The notes under the pieces were generated by a model that ran no database searches, was not told the origin of the DNA, and was given only the letters and a program-made list of their open reading frames with translations. Of a stretch of 64,000 nucleotides of DNA, positions 62,537-64,000 are shown piece by piece. The translations under genes were made by a program, and so were the position numbers. The DNA comes from Cristatella mucedo (taxonomy: Eukaryota; Bryozoa; Phylactolaemata; Cristatellidae), in NCBI GenBank assembly GCA_009760855.2, contig WPIO01000177.1, positions 454,501 through 518,500 of the forward strand, read 5' to 3'. Position 1 is the stretch's first letter. The number at the start of each line of letters is the position of its first letter.

Positions 62537-63614
62537 TGAGAGACAGTGAGAGAGCGTACAGCCCGATGCACAAGCAAGAAGTCACAATGCCATGCAAGGA
62601 TACGGTCACGTGCCGGCATGGAGCCCTCCCGTTGGGGGAGGGAACGTCGGCTGGGCAGAAGCACGCGATGACACGCCCACACCATCACAGGAAAGTCTCG
62701 GCCGCAAGCTCATCTGTCAACTCGTTCGGACCCTACTTCGGCCCCCCCCCCCTCCGCCTCAGCAGGTGGCTTCGTGCACATGCCGTGCAGGCGCCGGATT
62801 GGCCAGGCGTCTAGGGGCTCCTGTCTCGCTGAGGCAGGAAATTCCACCGACGGATAGTTGTGCCCCTCGTTCTGACTATCCATCTGGAAGCGCTCGAGGC
62901 AGTGGCGCTCGGGCACGCGCTTTGTTCACACCTGCTCTTCGGACGCTCACGTGCCGCTGACGTTCGTGTTGCCTTAGCAGTCGCCTGTGTTGCCTTGACA
63001 GCGTGAGCGCTCCTCCAAACTCTGCTGCTAATGGGGCGTGGCCGTGGCTGAGCTGATCGGGTGCCGGGGGTGGGGGGGGGGAGCAATGGAGCGCAGAGCG
63101 GACGGTGGGTTTTTATTCCGCCGTGAAGAGCAGAGTCGAAAATGGCTGCATGCTGCTGCTGCTGTTTGTTTTTTAAGGAGTGCCGTGACGTGTTTGCTGC
63201 GTACGGCATTGACGTCGACTATCGTCACCTGTCCCTTATTGCTGACTACATGACGTACGACGGCACGTACAAGCCGTTCAACAGAATTGGTATCGAGGCT
63301 AATCCTTCGCCTCTGCAGAAGATGAGCTTTGAGACGACCATGCACTTCCTGAAAGCTGCCACCATGGAGGGTAAGAGGGCGCCTCGACGGCGGACAGGGC
63401 GCCAAGCTGACGTCACTGCCGACGGGGGAACCTCTGCAACGCGGCTTTTTTAGATGCGGTTTGTGCGAGAGTGAAGTGCCAGTGGTGAACGTATCGTTTA
63501 GCTCGGCAGTTGCTGTGTTGCTGCTGCTATTCCAGCATGGTCACTGCGAGCTTGAGTGCTCGCGGTCGAATGGTCGGCCAACGGCGCAATGGCGCCCCTC
63601 GCGAGCACCTGTAG
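21107..63614 (+). CDS. POLR1A: POLR1A, RNA polymerase I largest subunit (whole gene, 34 resolved exons)
   Basis: Encodes the catalytic largest subunit of RNA polymerase I, which transcribes the large pre-rRNA in the nucleolus. Thirty-four exons (listed individually) join in frame to about 1,740 residues (human 1,720). Visible landmarks in order: clamp zinc site C62-C65-C72-H75; second zinc site C102/C105 with C224/C227; the switch/rudder block [14 protein letters not shown] (exon 9); the active-site motif NADFDGD at about 635-641, whose three Asp hold the catalytic Mg; bridge helix (exon 21); trigger loop across exons 25-26; an acidic jaw insertion (exon 29); and the conserved C-terminal SLIADYM block (exon 34). 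It is Pol I rather than Pol II or III because of the acidic insertion, the N-terminus and the absence of a heptad CTD. The terminal exon is uncertain, and the stated end assumes the tentative stop near 63614. Introns reach 4.7 kb and hold many repeats. Confidence 0.97.
21397..21524 (+). CDS. POLR1A: POLR1A exon 2 (clamp zinc site)
   Basis: Carries [18 protein letters not shown] (C-x2-C-x6-C-x2-H) and [11 protein letters not shown]. Acceptor TTTTCAG, donor GTATGG, ending in phase 0. Confidence 0.95.
23592..24050 (-). mobile_element. LINE family 1, degenerate 3' fragment
   Basis: Minus-oriented copy in POLR1A intron 2 recognised from GTATAGCTCCCTCGGAGAAC, GGTTAGTGGTGACATG and later GGTGTC/ATATGCTGGC blocks in the same order as in the 10495-11345 copy, but heavily decayed. 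Confidence 0.55.
24060..24170 (+). mobile_element. SINE family 2 (tRNA head, LINE-like tail)
   Basis: GTGCCCGCCTTTAACGACC followed by a GGGCTCGAGCCC B-box-like block, then GTGAAGTGCCTGG, AGTTCTCTAAGG and ACTATACAAATGAATT, the same arrangement as at 37233-37382. Confidence 0.7.
24265..24555 (+). mobile_element. SINE family 1, extended copy
   Basis: Head with ACACTAGGTAAGTCGG and GTGGGTTTGAATTC. Its body and ~110-bp 3' extension (GGCCACAGTCGCTTCTCCC, GACCACGGTATTTATT, TTCCTTTCATG) match 12096-12372. Confidence 0.8.
24854..25109 (+). CDS. POLR1A: POLR1A exon 3
   Basis: Opens with [16 protein letters not shown], giving the first C-x2-C half of the second zinc site, then a helical clamp segment ending VELAIT. 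Donor GTAAGT, phase 1. Confidence 0.92.
25860..27325 (+). mobile_element. LINE family 2, longest copy
   Basis: Lies in POLR1A intron 3. Translation shows [17 protein letters not shown] (a core RT block), later MIKLNS-like and [19 protein letters not shown] segments and a 3' UTR ending GTCTTTGTGGAGCTACAGAC. Many stops and frameshifts; it lacks a 5' endonuclease region. Confidence 0.8.
27428..27606 (+). mobile_element. SINE family 1
   Basis: TGGCACACTAGGTAATGC A box, the hairpin ACGACCTCGG / CCGAGGTCGT, GTGGGTTCGAATCC B box, then the usual body and AATCAGCTAG end. Confidence 0.87.
28120..28960 (-). mobile_element. Tc1/mariner-like transposon remnant, copy 2
   Basis: The best preserved copy. 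The minus strand reads [18 protein letters not shown], then [14 protein letters not shown], then [20 protein letters not shown]. These match the Tc1 blocks around the second catalytic Asp (Q-Q-D-N-x-P-x-H), the S-Q-S-P-D-L-N-P-I-E region and the C-terminus. In this copy the last catalytic acidic position reads Lys (N-P-I-K). It sits in POLR1A intron 3, antisense to the gene. Confidence 0.82.
29298..29438 (+). mobile_element. SINE family 1, truncated
   Basis: Decayed head (GATAGCCCACTAGGTTAGG, GGGCTCGAATCC) and a body that stops at GATAGCCTTTAAAAT, without the tail. Confidence 0.75.
29619..29856 (+). CDS. POLR1A: POLR1A exon 4
   Basis: Contains [10 protein letters not shown] and [24 protein letters not shown] is the other half of the zinc site begun in exon 3. 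Acceptor CATTTTAG, donor GTGAGG. The first 25 residues are less conserved. Confidence 0.87.
30094..30270 (-). mobile_element. SINE family 1
   Basis: Complete minus-strand copy in POLR1A intron 4 from CAGCTAGGATTT (tail) back to GGTGAGCCGTGACGGCACAC (head); the hairpin is perfect. Confidence 0.87.
31090..31190 (+). mobile_element. LINE family 1, 3' tail only
   Basis: CAAATGTAAAGCGCCTAGAA, GTTCTCTGAGGGCGCTTTAT and a (TTATTG)n-like end, about 100 bp upstream of the POLR1A exon 5 acceptor. Confidence 0.8.
31287..31361 (+). CDS. POLR1A: POLR1A exon 5
   Basis: Short acidic exon, [20 protein letters not shown] and KDAEPR. Homology is weak here, but the acceptor TTTCCAG, donor GTGGGT and phases fit both neighbours. 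Confidence 0.78.
31946..32112 (+). mobile_element. SINE family 1, first of a tandem pair
   Basis: Variant head (CCCTGATAGCCCAAGAGGTA, GTGGGTTCGAATCC) with a shortened hairpin, then the standard body ending AATCAGCTAAG. Confidence 0.82.
32113..32280 (+). mobile_element. SINE family 1, second of a tandem pair
   Basis: Begins directly after the previous copy with CCCTGATAGACCAGGAGGCA and runs to AATCAGCTAA. Both share the CCCTGATAG head variant, so they form a related subfamily. Confidence 0.82.
32340..33577 (-). mobile_element. LINE family 1 copy
   Basis: Minus-oriented copy in POLR1A intron 5. Near 33420-33570 the translation shows [20 protein letters not shown] and [11 protein letters not shown]; further on are [20 protein letters not shown] and C-terminal blocks, then the 3' tail near 32350. 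Broken by frameshifts; its right edge abuts the palindrome. Confidence 0.78.
33578..34527. repeat. Large imperfect palindrome (fold-back), two ~450-bp arms
   Basis: The left arm (33578 to about 34040) and the right arm (about 34075-34527) are inverted copies. Matching pairs include GTCAAGAAAATATCTATAC with GGTATTTTCTTGAC, GGTACCTTTCGAAAGAC with GTCTTTCGAAAGGTACC, and ACCCTAGTCTTTAATATTTT with AAAATATTCCAGACTAGGGT. The central loop is only about 35 bp. No open frame spans it. It could be a fold-back transposon or a head-to-head inverted duplication. Confidence 0.85.
35100..35170 (+). mobile_element. LINE-type 3' tail fragment
   Basis: GCAAAGTGCCTGGAAAGAG followed by TCTCCGGGTGCTTTG, a decayed version of the LINE/SINE tail. 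Confidence 0.5.
35400..35575 (+). mobile_element. SINE family 1
   Basis: GATGGCACACTAGGTAAG head, CAAGGTTCGAATTC B box, standard body, AAATCAGCTAG end leading straight into a GA microsatellite. Confidence 0.85.
35575..35630. repeat. (AG)n microsatellite at a SINE 3' end
   Basis: About 28 uninterrupted AG units that start in the final TAG of the adjacent SINE. Confidence 0.95.
35910..35985 (+). mobile_element. LINE-type 3' tail fragment
   Basis: GGTGCATAGAAAGAGATC, TTCTCTTCAAGCATTTA and an (ATT)n end, upstream of POLR1A exon 6. Confidence 0.55.
36092..36347 (+). CDS. POLR1A: POLR1A exon 6
   Basis: [20 protein letters not shown] then [17 protein letters not shown], both strong matches to the clamp-core region. 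Donor GTACGT, phase 0. Confidence 0.95.
36444..36520. repeat. (CA)n microsatellite
   Basis: About 38 uninterrupted CA units in the 335-bp POLR1A intron 6. It makes up nearly a quarter of the intron. Confidence 0.95.
36683..36829 (+). CDS. POLR1A: POLR1A exon 7
   Basis: [17 protein letters not shown] and a helical continuation to STPGNKV, aligning with the N-G-Q-T-x-N-L-x-x-V-M region of human POLR1A. Donor GTGAGT, phase 0. Confidence 0.9.
36972..37112 (+). CDS. POLR1A: POLR1A exon 8
   Basis: Ends [19 protein letters not shown], matching the family segment just before the clamp/switch helix. Donor GTATTA, phase 0. Confidence 0.92.
37233..37382 (+). mobile_element. SINE family 2, best copy
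   Basis: Head TGGTCTAGCGGTTAAGGTGC (A box) and GTGGGCTCGAGCCCC (B box). The tail GTGAAGCGCCTGAATAGAG, AAGTTCTCTTAGGGCGC, TATATAAATGAATT ends in a T run. The tail resembles the 3' end of LINE family 1. Lies in POLR1A intron 8. Confidence 0.82.
37461..37572 (+). CDS. POLR1A: POLR1A exon 9 (switch/rudder block)
   Basis: [20 protein letters not shown] and [18 protein letters not shown], among the most conserved blocks of all large polymerase subunits; it contacts template DNA near the active centre. Acceptor GTTTTAAG, donor GTGAGA. Confidence 0.96.
37690..37848 (-). mobile_element. SINE family 1, degenerate
   Basis: Recognised on the minus strand by TAAGGTGCTCACGCTTCACGA, the hairpin remnant, GACGACAGCCGCAAAGACTC and GCTGATTTA-like tail; the B box is damaged. 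Confidence 0.6.
37955..38262 (+). mobile_element. LINE family 1, 3' UTR fragment
   Basis: Starts near the end of the coding region (TTGACCACATTTAAAAG), continues through GGACAGCATTTAGTGGGTCC and ends GCAAATGTAAAGCGCC ... (ATT)n. In POLR1A intron 9. Confidence 0.85.
38754..38862 (+). CDS. POLR1A: POLR1A exon 10
   Basis: [20 protein letters not shown] then [15 protein letters not shown]. The donor is GTTCGT, weaker than most, but it is the only one that joins the G of HPG to exon 11 in frame. Confidence 0.93.
38863..39924. other. POLR1A intron 10, no feature seen
   Basis: No repeat or exon recognised in this intron. Confidence 0.4.
39925..40060 (+). CDS. POLR1A: POLR1A exon 11
   Basis: [20 protein letters not shown] and the segment to IQPKK, aligned with the T-Q-R-E-A-V-A-K block. 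Acceptor TTGCAG, donor GTATGC. Confidence 0.93.
40150..40320 (+). mobile_element. LINE fragment (C-terminal RT)
   Basis: Reads [19 protein letters not shown], a decayed form of the H-W-L-P-V-x-Q-R block. In POLR1A intron 11. Confidence 0.6.
40784..41225 (-). mobile_element. LINE family 1, 3' fragment
   Basis: Minus-oriented; begins with an (AAT)n tract, then AGAGAACCCAATCTCTC and the 3' UTR blocks, and reaches the conserved [13 protein letters not shown] segment before being cut off at a GAGA-rich stretch. Confidence 0.82.
41649..41667. repeat. Poly(C) tract
   Basis: Nineteen C in a row in POLR1A intron 11. Confidence 0.95.
41935..42015 (+). mobile_element. LINE family 1, 3' tail only
   Basis: ACAGTGCCTAGAAAGAG, TTGGATTCTCTGAAGGTGC and (ATT)n. 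Confidence 0.65.
42285..42485 (-). mobile_element. LINE family 1, decayed 3' fragment
   Basis: CATAGCACCCTAAGAGAATT, CAGCATTCATGAATGC and TTTTTAAATGCTGTCAAGTC in the order expected for a minus-strand copy. Confidence 0.6.
42780..43500 (+). mobile_element. Tc1/mariner-like transposase remnant, split by insertions
   Basis: With frameshifts the plus strand reads [11 protein letters not shown], then [17 protein letters not shown], where W-T-D-E-S carries the first catalytic Asp. Past the inserted sequence it resumes as ALNPIEHL near 43310-43325, the third catalytic (Glu) region. The two halves are separated by an (AAT)n patch, unrelated sequence and a family 2 SINE. It differs from the Tc1-like copies near 8300, 19600 and 28100 and probably belongs to another family. 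Confidence 0.7.
43130..43238 (+). mobile_element. SINE family 2, inside a Tc1 remnant
   Basis: GGTGCTCGCCTTTAAGGACC, GAGCTCGAGCCCC, then GTGAAGCCCCTGGATAGAG and TTTTCTTAGGGTGCTATGC with a T run at the end. Confidence 0.75.
44185..44268 (+). CDS. POLR1A: POLR1A exon 12
   Basis: [20 protein letters not shown] and [17 protein letters not shown] is the universal motif upstream of the active-site loop. Donor GTAGGC. Confidence 0.96.
44405..44543 (+). CDS. POLR1A: POLR1A exon 13 (active site)
   Basis: Contains [15 protein letters not shown]; the three Asp of NADFDGD coordinate catalytic Mg ions. All three are intact, so the gene appears functional. Donor GTAAGG, phase 1. Confidence 0.97.
44544..45485. 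other. POLR1A intron 13, no feature seen
   Basis: Open frames on both strands overlap each other and show no motif; no repeat recognised. Confidence 0.4.
45486..45600 (+). CDS. POLR1A: POLR1A exon 14
   Basis: [20 protein letters not shown] then [15 protein letters not shown], the funnel-side block following the active site. Acceptor TTCCAG, donor GTGAGT. Confidence 0.95.
45613..45633. repeat. Poly(G) tract beside a splice donor
   Basis: Twenty-one G starting 12 bases after the first base of POLR1A intron 14. Confidence 0.95.
46124..46168. repeat. (TCCC)n tract
   Basis: Pure pyrimidine repeat in POLR1A intron 14, shortly upstream of the exon 15 acceptor. Confidence 0.9.
46225..46333 (+). 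CDS. POLR1A: POLR1A exon 15
   Basis: [20 protein letters not shown], then [15 protein letters not shown], a conserved pore/funnel segment. A (TCCC)n tract lies 57 bp upstream of the acceptor. Donor GTCGGT. Confidence 0.93.
46448..46497. repeat. 21-bp tandem duplication
   Basis: GCCTCCGCCCCTTAGTAGCTT occurs twice plus a partial third, in the short POLR1A intron 15. Confidence 0.9.
46507..46590 (+). CDS. POLR1A: POLR1A exon 16
   Basis: [19 protein letters not shown] then HGKAKISSK, directly continuing exon 15. Acceptor ATCACAG, donor GTAATC. Confidence 0.93.
46796..46848. repeat. (AC)n microsatellite
   Basis: About 26 AC units in POLR1A intron 16. Confidence 0.95.
47334..47609 (+). CDS. POLR1A: POLR1A exon 17
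   Basis: [40 protein letters not shown] and [15 protein letters not shown], a long conserved funnel block. Donor GTACGG, phase 0. Confidence 0.95.
48139..48368 (+). CDS. POLR1A: POLR1A exon 18
   Basis: Starts [20 protein letters not shown], then an Ala-rich, less conserved helical segment ending DEIQNQITK. Acceptor CTGCAG; donor GTATGG joins exon 19 in phase 2. Confidence 0.9.
48624..48708 (+). CDS. POLR1A: POLR1A exon 19
   Basis: [20 protein letters not shown] then LSGAKGSA, the conserved N-x-L-Q-x-M-V-x-S-G-A-K-G segment near the secondary channel. Donor GTAAGT. Confidence 0.95.
49358..49558 (+). CDS. POLR1A: POLR1A exon 20
   Basis: [39 protein letters not shown] and [11 protein letters not shown], the highly conserved run leading to the bridge helix. 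Donor GTGCGT. Confidence 0.96.
49790..49993 (+). mobile_element. SPIN-like hAT non-autonomous transposon (MITE)
   Basis: A 204-bp element in POLR1A intron 20. The ends are terminal inverted repeats, CAGTGGTTCTCAA on the left and the inverse of CAGCGGTTCTCAA on the right (12 of 13 match). It is flanked by CTTTAGTG and CTTGAGTA, an imperfect 8-bp target duplication as hAT elements make. Internal blocks such as GACCCCCAACCATAA, CAATGGTCTTAGGCGACC and GAAAGGGTCGTTCGACC recall, from memory, the SPIN_NA elements of mouse and other vertebrates. No coding capacity. The family name rests on recall and not on a search. Confidence 0.78.
50002..52959. other. Rest of POLR1A intron 20, no feature seen
   Basis: About 3 kb with only short, unrecognised open frames on both strands. 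Confidence 0.4.
52960..53088 (+). CDS. POLR1A: POLR1A exon 21 (bridge helix)
   Basis: [20 protein letters not shown] then [20 protein letters not shown]. This helix spans the cleft and helps translocate the hybrid. Acceptor TTTTTAAG, donor GTTGAG. Confidence 0.97.
53465..53629 (+). CDS. POLR1A: POLR1A exon 22
   Basis: [20 protein letters not shown] then a less conserved helical segment to AAKHIKK. Acceptor TCTTAG, donor GTGGGT. Confidence 0.93.
53791..53978 (+). CDS. POLR1A: POLR1A exon 23
   Basis: Poorly conserved stretch of about 63 residues ([15 protein letters not shown] ... [14 protein letters not shown]) at the variable jaw-proximal position. It is supported mainly by the acceptor CATTCTAG, donor GTGCGC and matching phase. 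Confidence 0.72.
54259..54385 (+). CDS. POLR1A: POLR1A exon 24
   Basis: [20 protein letters not shown] then [19 protein letters not shown]. The F-x-S-x-x-E-x-x-x-x-x-V pattern aligns with the human segment before the trigger loop. Acceptor CGCCTAG, donor GTAAGC. Confidence 0.87.
54580..54711 (+). CDS. POLR1A: POLR1A exon 25
   Basis: Ends [14 protein letters not shown], the universal entry into the trigger loop. Acceptor CGTCGTAG, donor GTACAG. Confidence 0.95.
54906..55136 (+). CDS. POLR1A: POLR1A exon 26 (trigger loop)
   Basis: [20 protein letters not shown] then [20 protein letters not shown], the mobile element that closes over the incoming NTP, followed by a basic R/K-rich segment. Donor GTGAGG is followed directly by a C-rich run. 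Confidence 0.97.
55148..55189. repeat. C-rich run with C29 beside a splice donor
   Basis: Twenty-nine uninterrupted C preceded by CCCCTCCTCCT, beginning 11 bases into POLR1A intron 26. Confidence 0.95.
55515..55595 (-). mobile_element. LINE family 2 fragment
   Basis: AAACTAGCCTTTCAGCC, ATCACCAGCTGCA and AGCTCTACCAAAATAGA parallel the 20690-20760 part of the LINE family 2 copy. Confidence 0.6.
56365..56417 (+). CDS. POLR1A: POLR1A exon 27 (53-nt microexon)
   Basis: Encodes [18 protein letters not shown] (last codon split). It fills the expected E-V-L-x-x-I-x-V-x-E-S position and joins exon 28 in phase 2. Acceptor GAAACAG, donor GTGAGT. Confidence 0.88.
56716..56883 (+). CDS. POLR1A: POLR1A exon 28
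   Basis: [20 protein letters not shown] then [19 protein letters not shown], aligned with the L-R-F-Q-F-L-P jaw segment. Acceptor TGATAG, donor GTAAGG. Confidence 0.93.
57098..57393 (+). CDS. POLR1A: POLR1A exon 29 (acidic jaw insertion)
   Basis: About 98 residues, nearly half Asp/Glu, e.g. [14 protein letters not shown] and [15 protein letters not shown]. An acidic insertion at this spot is typical of Pol I largest subunits and is thought to act as a DNA-mimicking loop in the cleft. Acceptor CATTTAG, donor GTAAAG. Confidence 0.92.
57541..57583. repeat. 21-bp tandem duplication
   Basis: GTTCGCTAAGACTCTGCATTG occurs twice without a mismatch in POLR1A intron 29. Confidence 0.92.
57706..57800 (+). 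CDS. POLR1A: POLR1A exon 30
   Basis: Basic, weakly conserved segment ([20 protein letters not shown] ... VDVKRVN) closing the acidic insertion. Acceptor GATGCAG, donor GTAAGT, phase 0. Confidence 0.82.
57801..58905. other. POLR1A intron 30, little seen
   Basis: Only an 11-base poly(G) at 58122-58132; no exon or transposon recognised. Confidence 0.4.
58906..58983 (+). CDS. POLR1A: POLR1A exon 31
   Basis: [20 protein letters not shown] then AEVTFQ, aligned with the Y-D-T-E-E-S-L-W-C-Q-V-T segment. Acceptor TTTTAG, donor GTGCGT. Confidence 0.9.
59045..59185 (+). mobile_element. LINE family 1, 3' tail
   Basis: GTTTATCAAGCATGATACC, ACATGTAAAGCGCCTAGAAA and (ATT)n, close to 60 bp after the POLR1A exon 31 donor. 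Confidence 0.82.
60075..60205 (-). mobile_element. SINE family 2, minus strand
   Basis: Read on the minus strand: GGCCCAGGGGCAAGGCG head, GGCTCGAGCCC B-box-like block, then a decayed tail with AAGCTCTCTCAGGGTGC and TATACAAATGACAG, ending just before POLR1A exon 32. Confidence 0.68.
60269..60442 (+). CDS. POLR1A: POLR1A exon 32
   Basis: [20 protein letters not shown] then [12 protein letters not shown], matching the L-N-T-E-G-I-N region. Donor GTACGG with a G16 run overlapping its downstream side. Confidence 0.92.
60447..60462. repeat. Poly(G) tract overlapping a donor's downstream side
   Basis: Sixteen G beginning at the fifth base of POLR1A intron 32. Confidence 0.95.
60747..60857 (+). CDS. 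POLR1A: POLR1A exon 33
   Basis: [20 protein letters not shown] then [13 protein letters not shown], a highly conserved C-terminal block. Acceptor TTGAAG, donor GTGAGT. Confidence 0.96.
61085..61365 (+). mobile_element. LINE family 2, 3' end
   Basis: CTACCTCAACTGCCTTCCTG, GGCTATCGAATGCTTACCG, CACATAGTCTTGGTGTC and a TACATTA repeat end, matching the 3' region of the 25860-27325 copy. Confidence 0.8.
62328..62554. repeat. Compound (GAGACA)n/(GA)n microsatellite
   Basis: About 110 bp of GAGA-CAGA variants followed by about 45 pure GA units (62441-62533) and a short GACAGTGA end. In POLR1A intron 33. Confidence 0.95.
63178..63370 (+). CDS. POLR1A: POLR1A exon 34
   Basis: [39 protein letters not shown] and [16 protein letters not shown], the conserved C-terminal domain contacting small core subunits. 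Acceptor TTTTAAG, donor GTAAGA, phase 1. Confidence 0.96.
63502..63614 (+). CDS. POLR1A: POLR1A tentative terminal exon
   Basis: An acceptor-like CGTTTAG allows a phase-correct exon ending [20 protein letters not shown], one more residue, then TAG. The S-x-S-A and V-G spacing faintly recalls the family end (S-P-S-A ... V-V-G-K). The upstream part is cysteine-rich, translated from a pyrimidine-rich stretch that looks like intron. The better-looking acceptor at 63535 would put the reading out of phase. Confidence 0.35.
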
Positions 63615-64000
63615 CATGGCAGGCCGTCACTTCGCTTTATTTAGCCTTCTGCACAGTGCTTTCCTCCAGACCGATGAGACAAGCGTGAGTAACCATAGCT
63701 TGGGCTCAGCTTCAGCATATTTTGCCTGCCTTCCTTATATCGTACATTTGCTGCTTATCTTATTGCCTGCCTAATCAAGTCTCGTCAGATGCGCACAAAC
63801 ACGCACAGGAGCCCACACTTGAACACAACAGTATTTGGACTGTCCAGATTCGCTCGATTACCATATTTTCCCGAGCGCTGGAGTGGAACTGGGGTGCTGG
63901 TTCACTTTGCTTATTATTGGATGCGCAACTACGAATTGCCATGGTACTCGGGGCAACTTATGGACCATATGCCCAAAACTAGCCAAAAACCCTTTAAACT
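63615..64000. other. No gene seen downstream of tentative POLR1A stop
   Basis: AT-leaning sequence. It contains a possible CCTCCAG acceptor and GTGAGT donor around 63670-63685, but no matching POLR1A sequence. The true last exon could lie here or beyond the window. Confidence 0.35.

Noticed and set aside
62059-62688. 209-codon Leu/Ser-rich minus-strand frame
   Set aside because: It is the translation of the compound GA microsatellite, which is open in several frames.
63454-63488. POLR1A terminal exon from the TTTTTTAG acceptor
   Set aside because: Good acceptor and correct phase, but the reading ends after about 11 residues with no similarity to the conserved C-terminus.

Overview
The window comes from a nuclear animal genome. 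Its genes are split by many GT-AG introns, both recognised genes are conserved eukaryotic housekeeping genes, and the non-coding DNA is full of non-LTR retrotransposon pieces, tRNA-derived SINEs, Tc1/mariner remnants and microsatellites. No bacterial operon, CRISPR array, rRNA gene or functional tRNA gene was seen. The lineage cannot be fixed from the sequence; an invertebrate metazoan fits best, because the proteins follow the vertebrate ones closely while the repeats look lineage-specific.

Layout. Positions 1-9,940 hold no gene I can name, only a possible 59-codon ORF at the left edge, two LINE copies, two tandem-repeat patches and a Tc1-like remnant. Positions 9,941-17,832 (minus strand) carry a complete CPSF6 gene, the large subunit of mRNA cleavage factor Im, in 13 coding exons giving about 508 residues. 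Positions 17,833-21,106 are a repeat-containing spacer between two divergently transcribed genes. Positions 21,107 to about 63,600 (plus strand) carry POLR1A, the largest subunit of RNA polymerase I. I resolved 34 coding exons by eye; every junction is GT-AG and keeps the reading frame, giving about 1,740 residues. Only the last few dozen residues are uncertain.

The two genes do not form a pathway: one acts in mRNA 3'-end formation and the other in pre-rRNA transcription. They are simply head-to-head neighbours. The POLR1A introns are large and act as a trap for repeats. Two LINE families are present, plus one SINE family of about ten copies whose tRNA-like head contains a perfect 11-bp hairpin. 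A second SINE family ends in a tail resembling the end of the local LINE. There are also Tc1/mariner fossils and a ~950-bp fold-back palindrome.

The most notable item is a 204-bp element at 49,790-49,993 in POLR1A intron 20. It has hAT-type terminal inverted repeats, an imperfect 8-bp target duplication and an internal sequence that, from memory, closely matches the SPIN (Space Invader) non-autonomous hAT transposons known for horizontal transfer between distant animals. I saw no wholly new multi-gene system.
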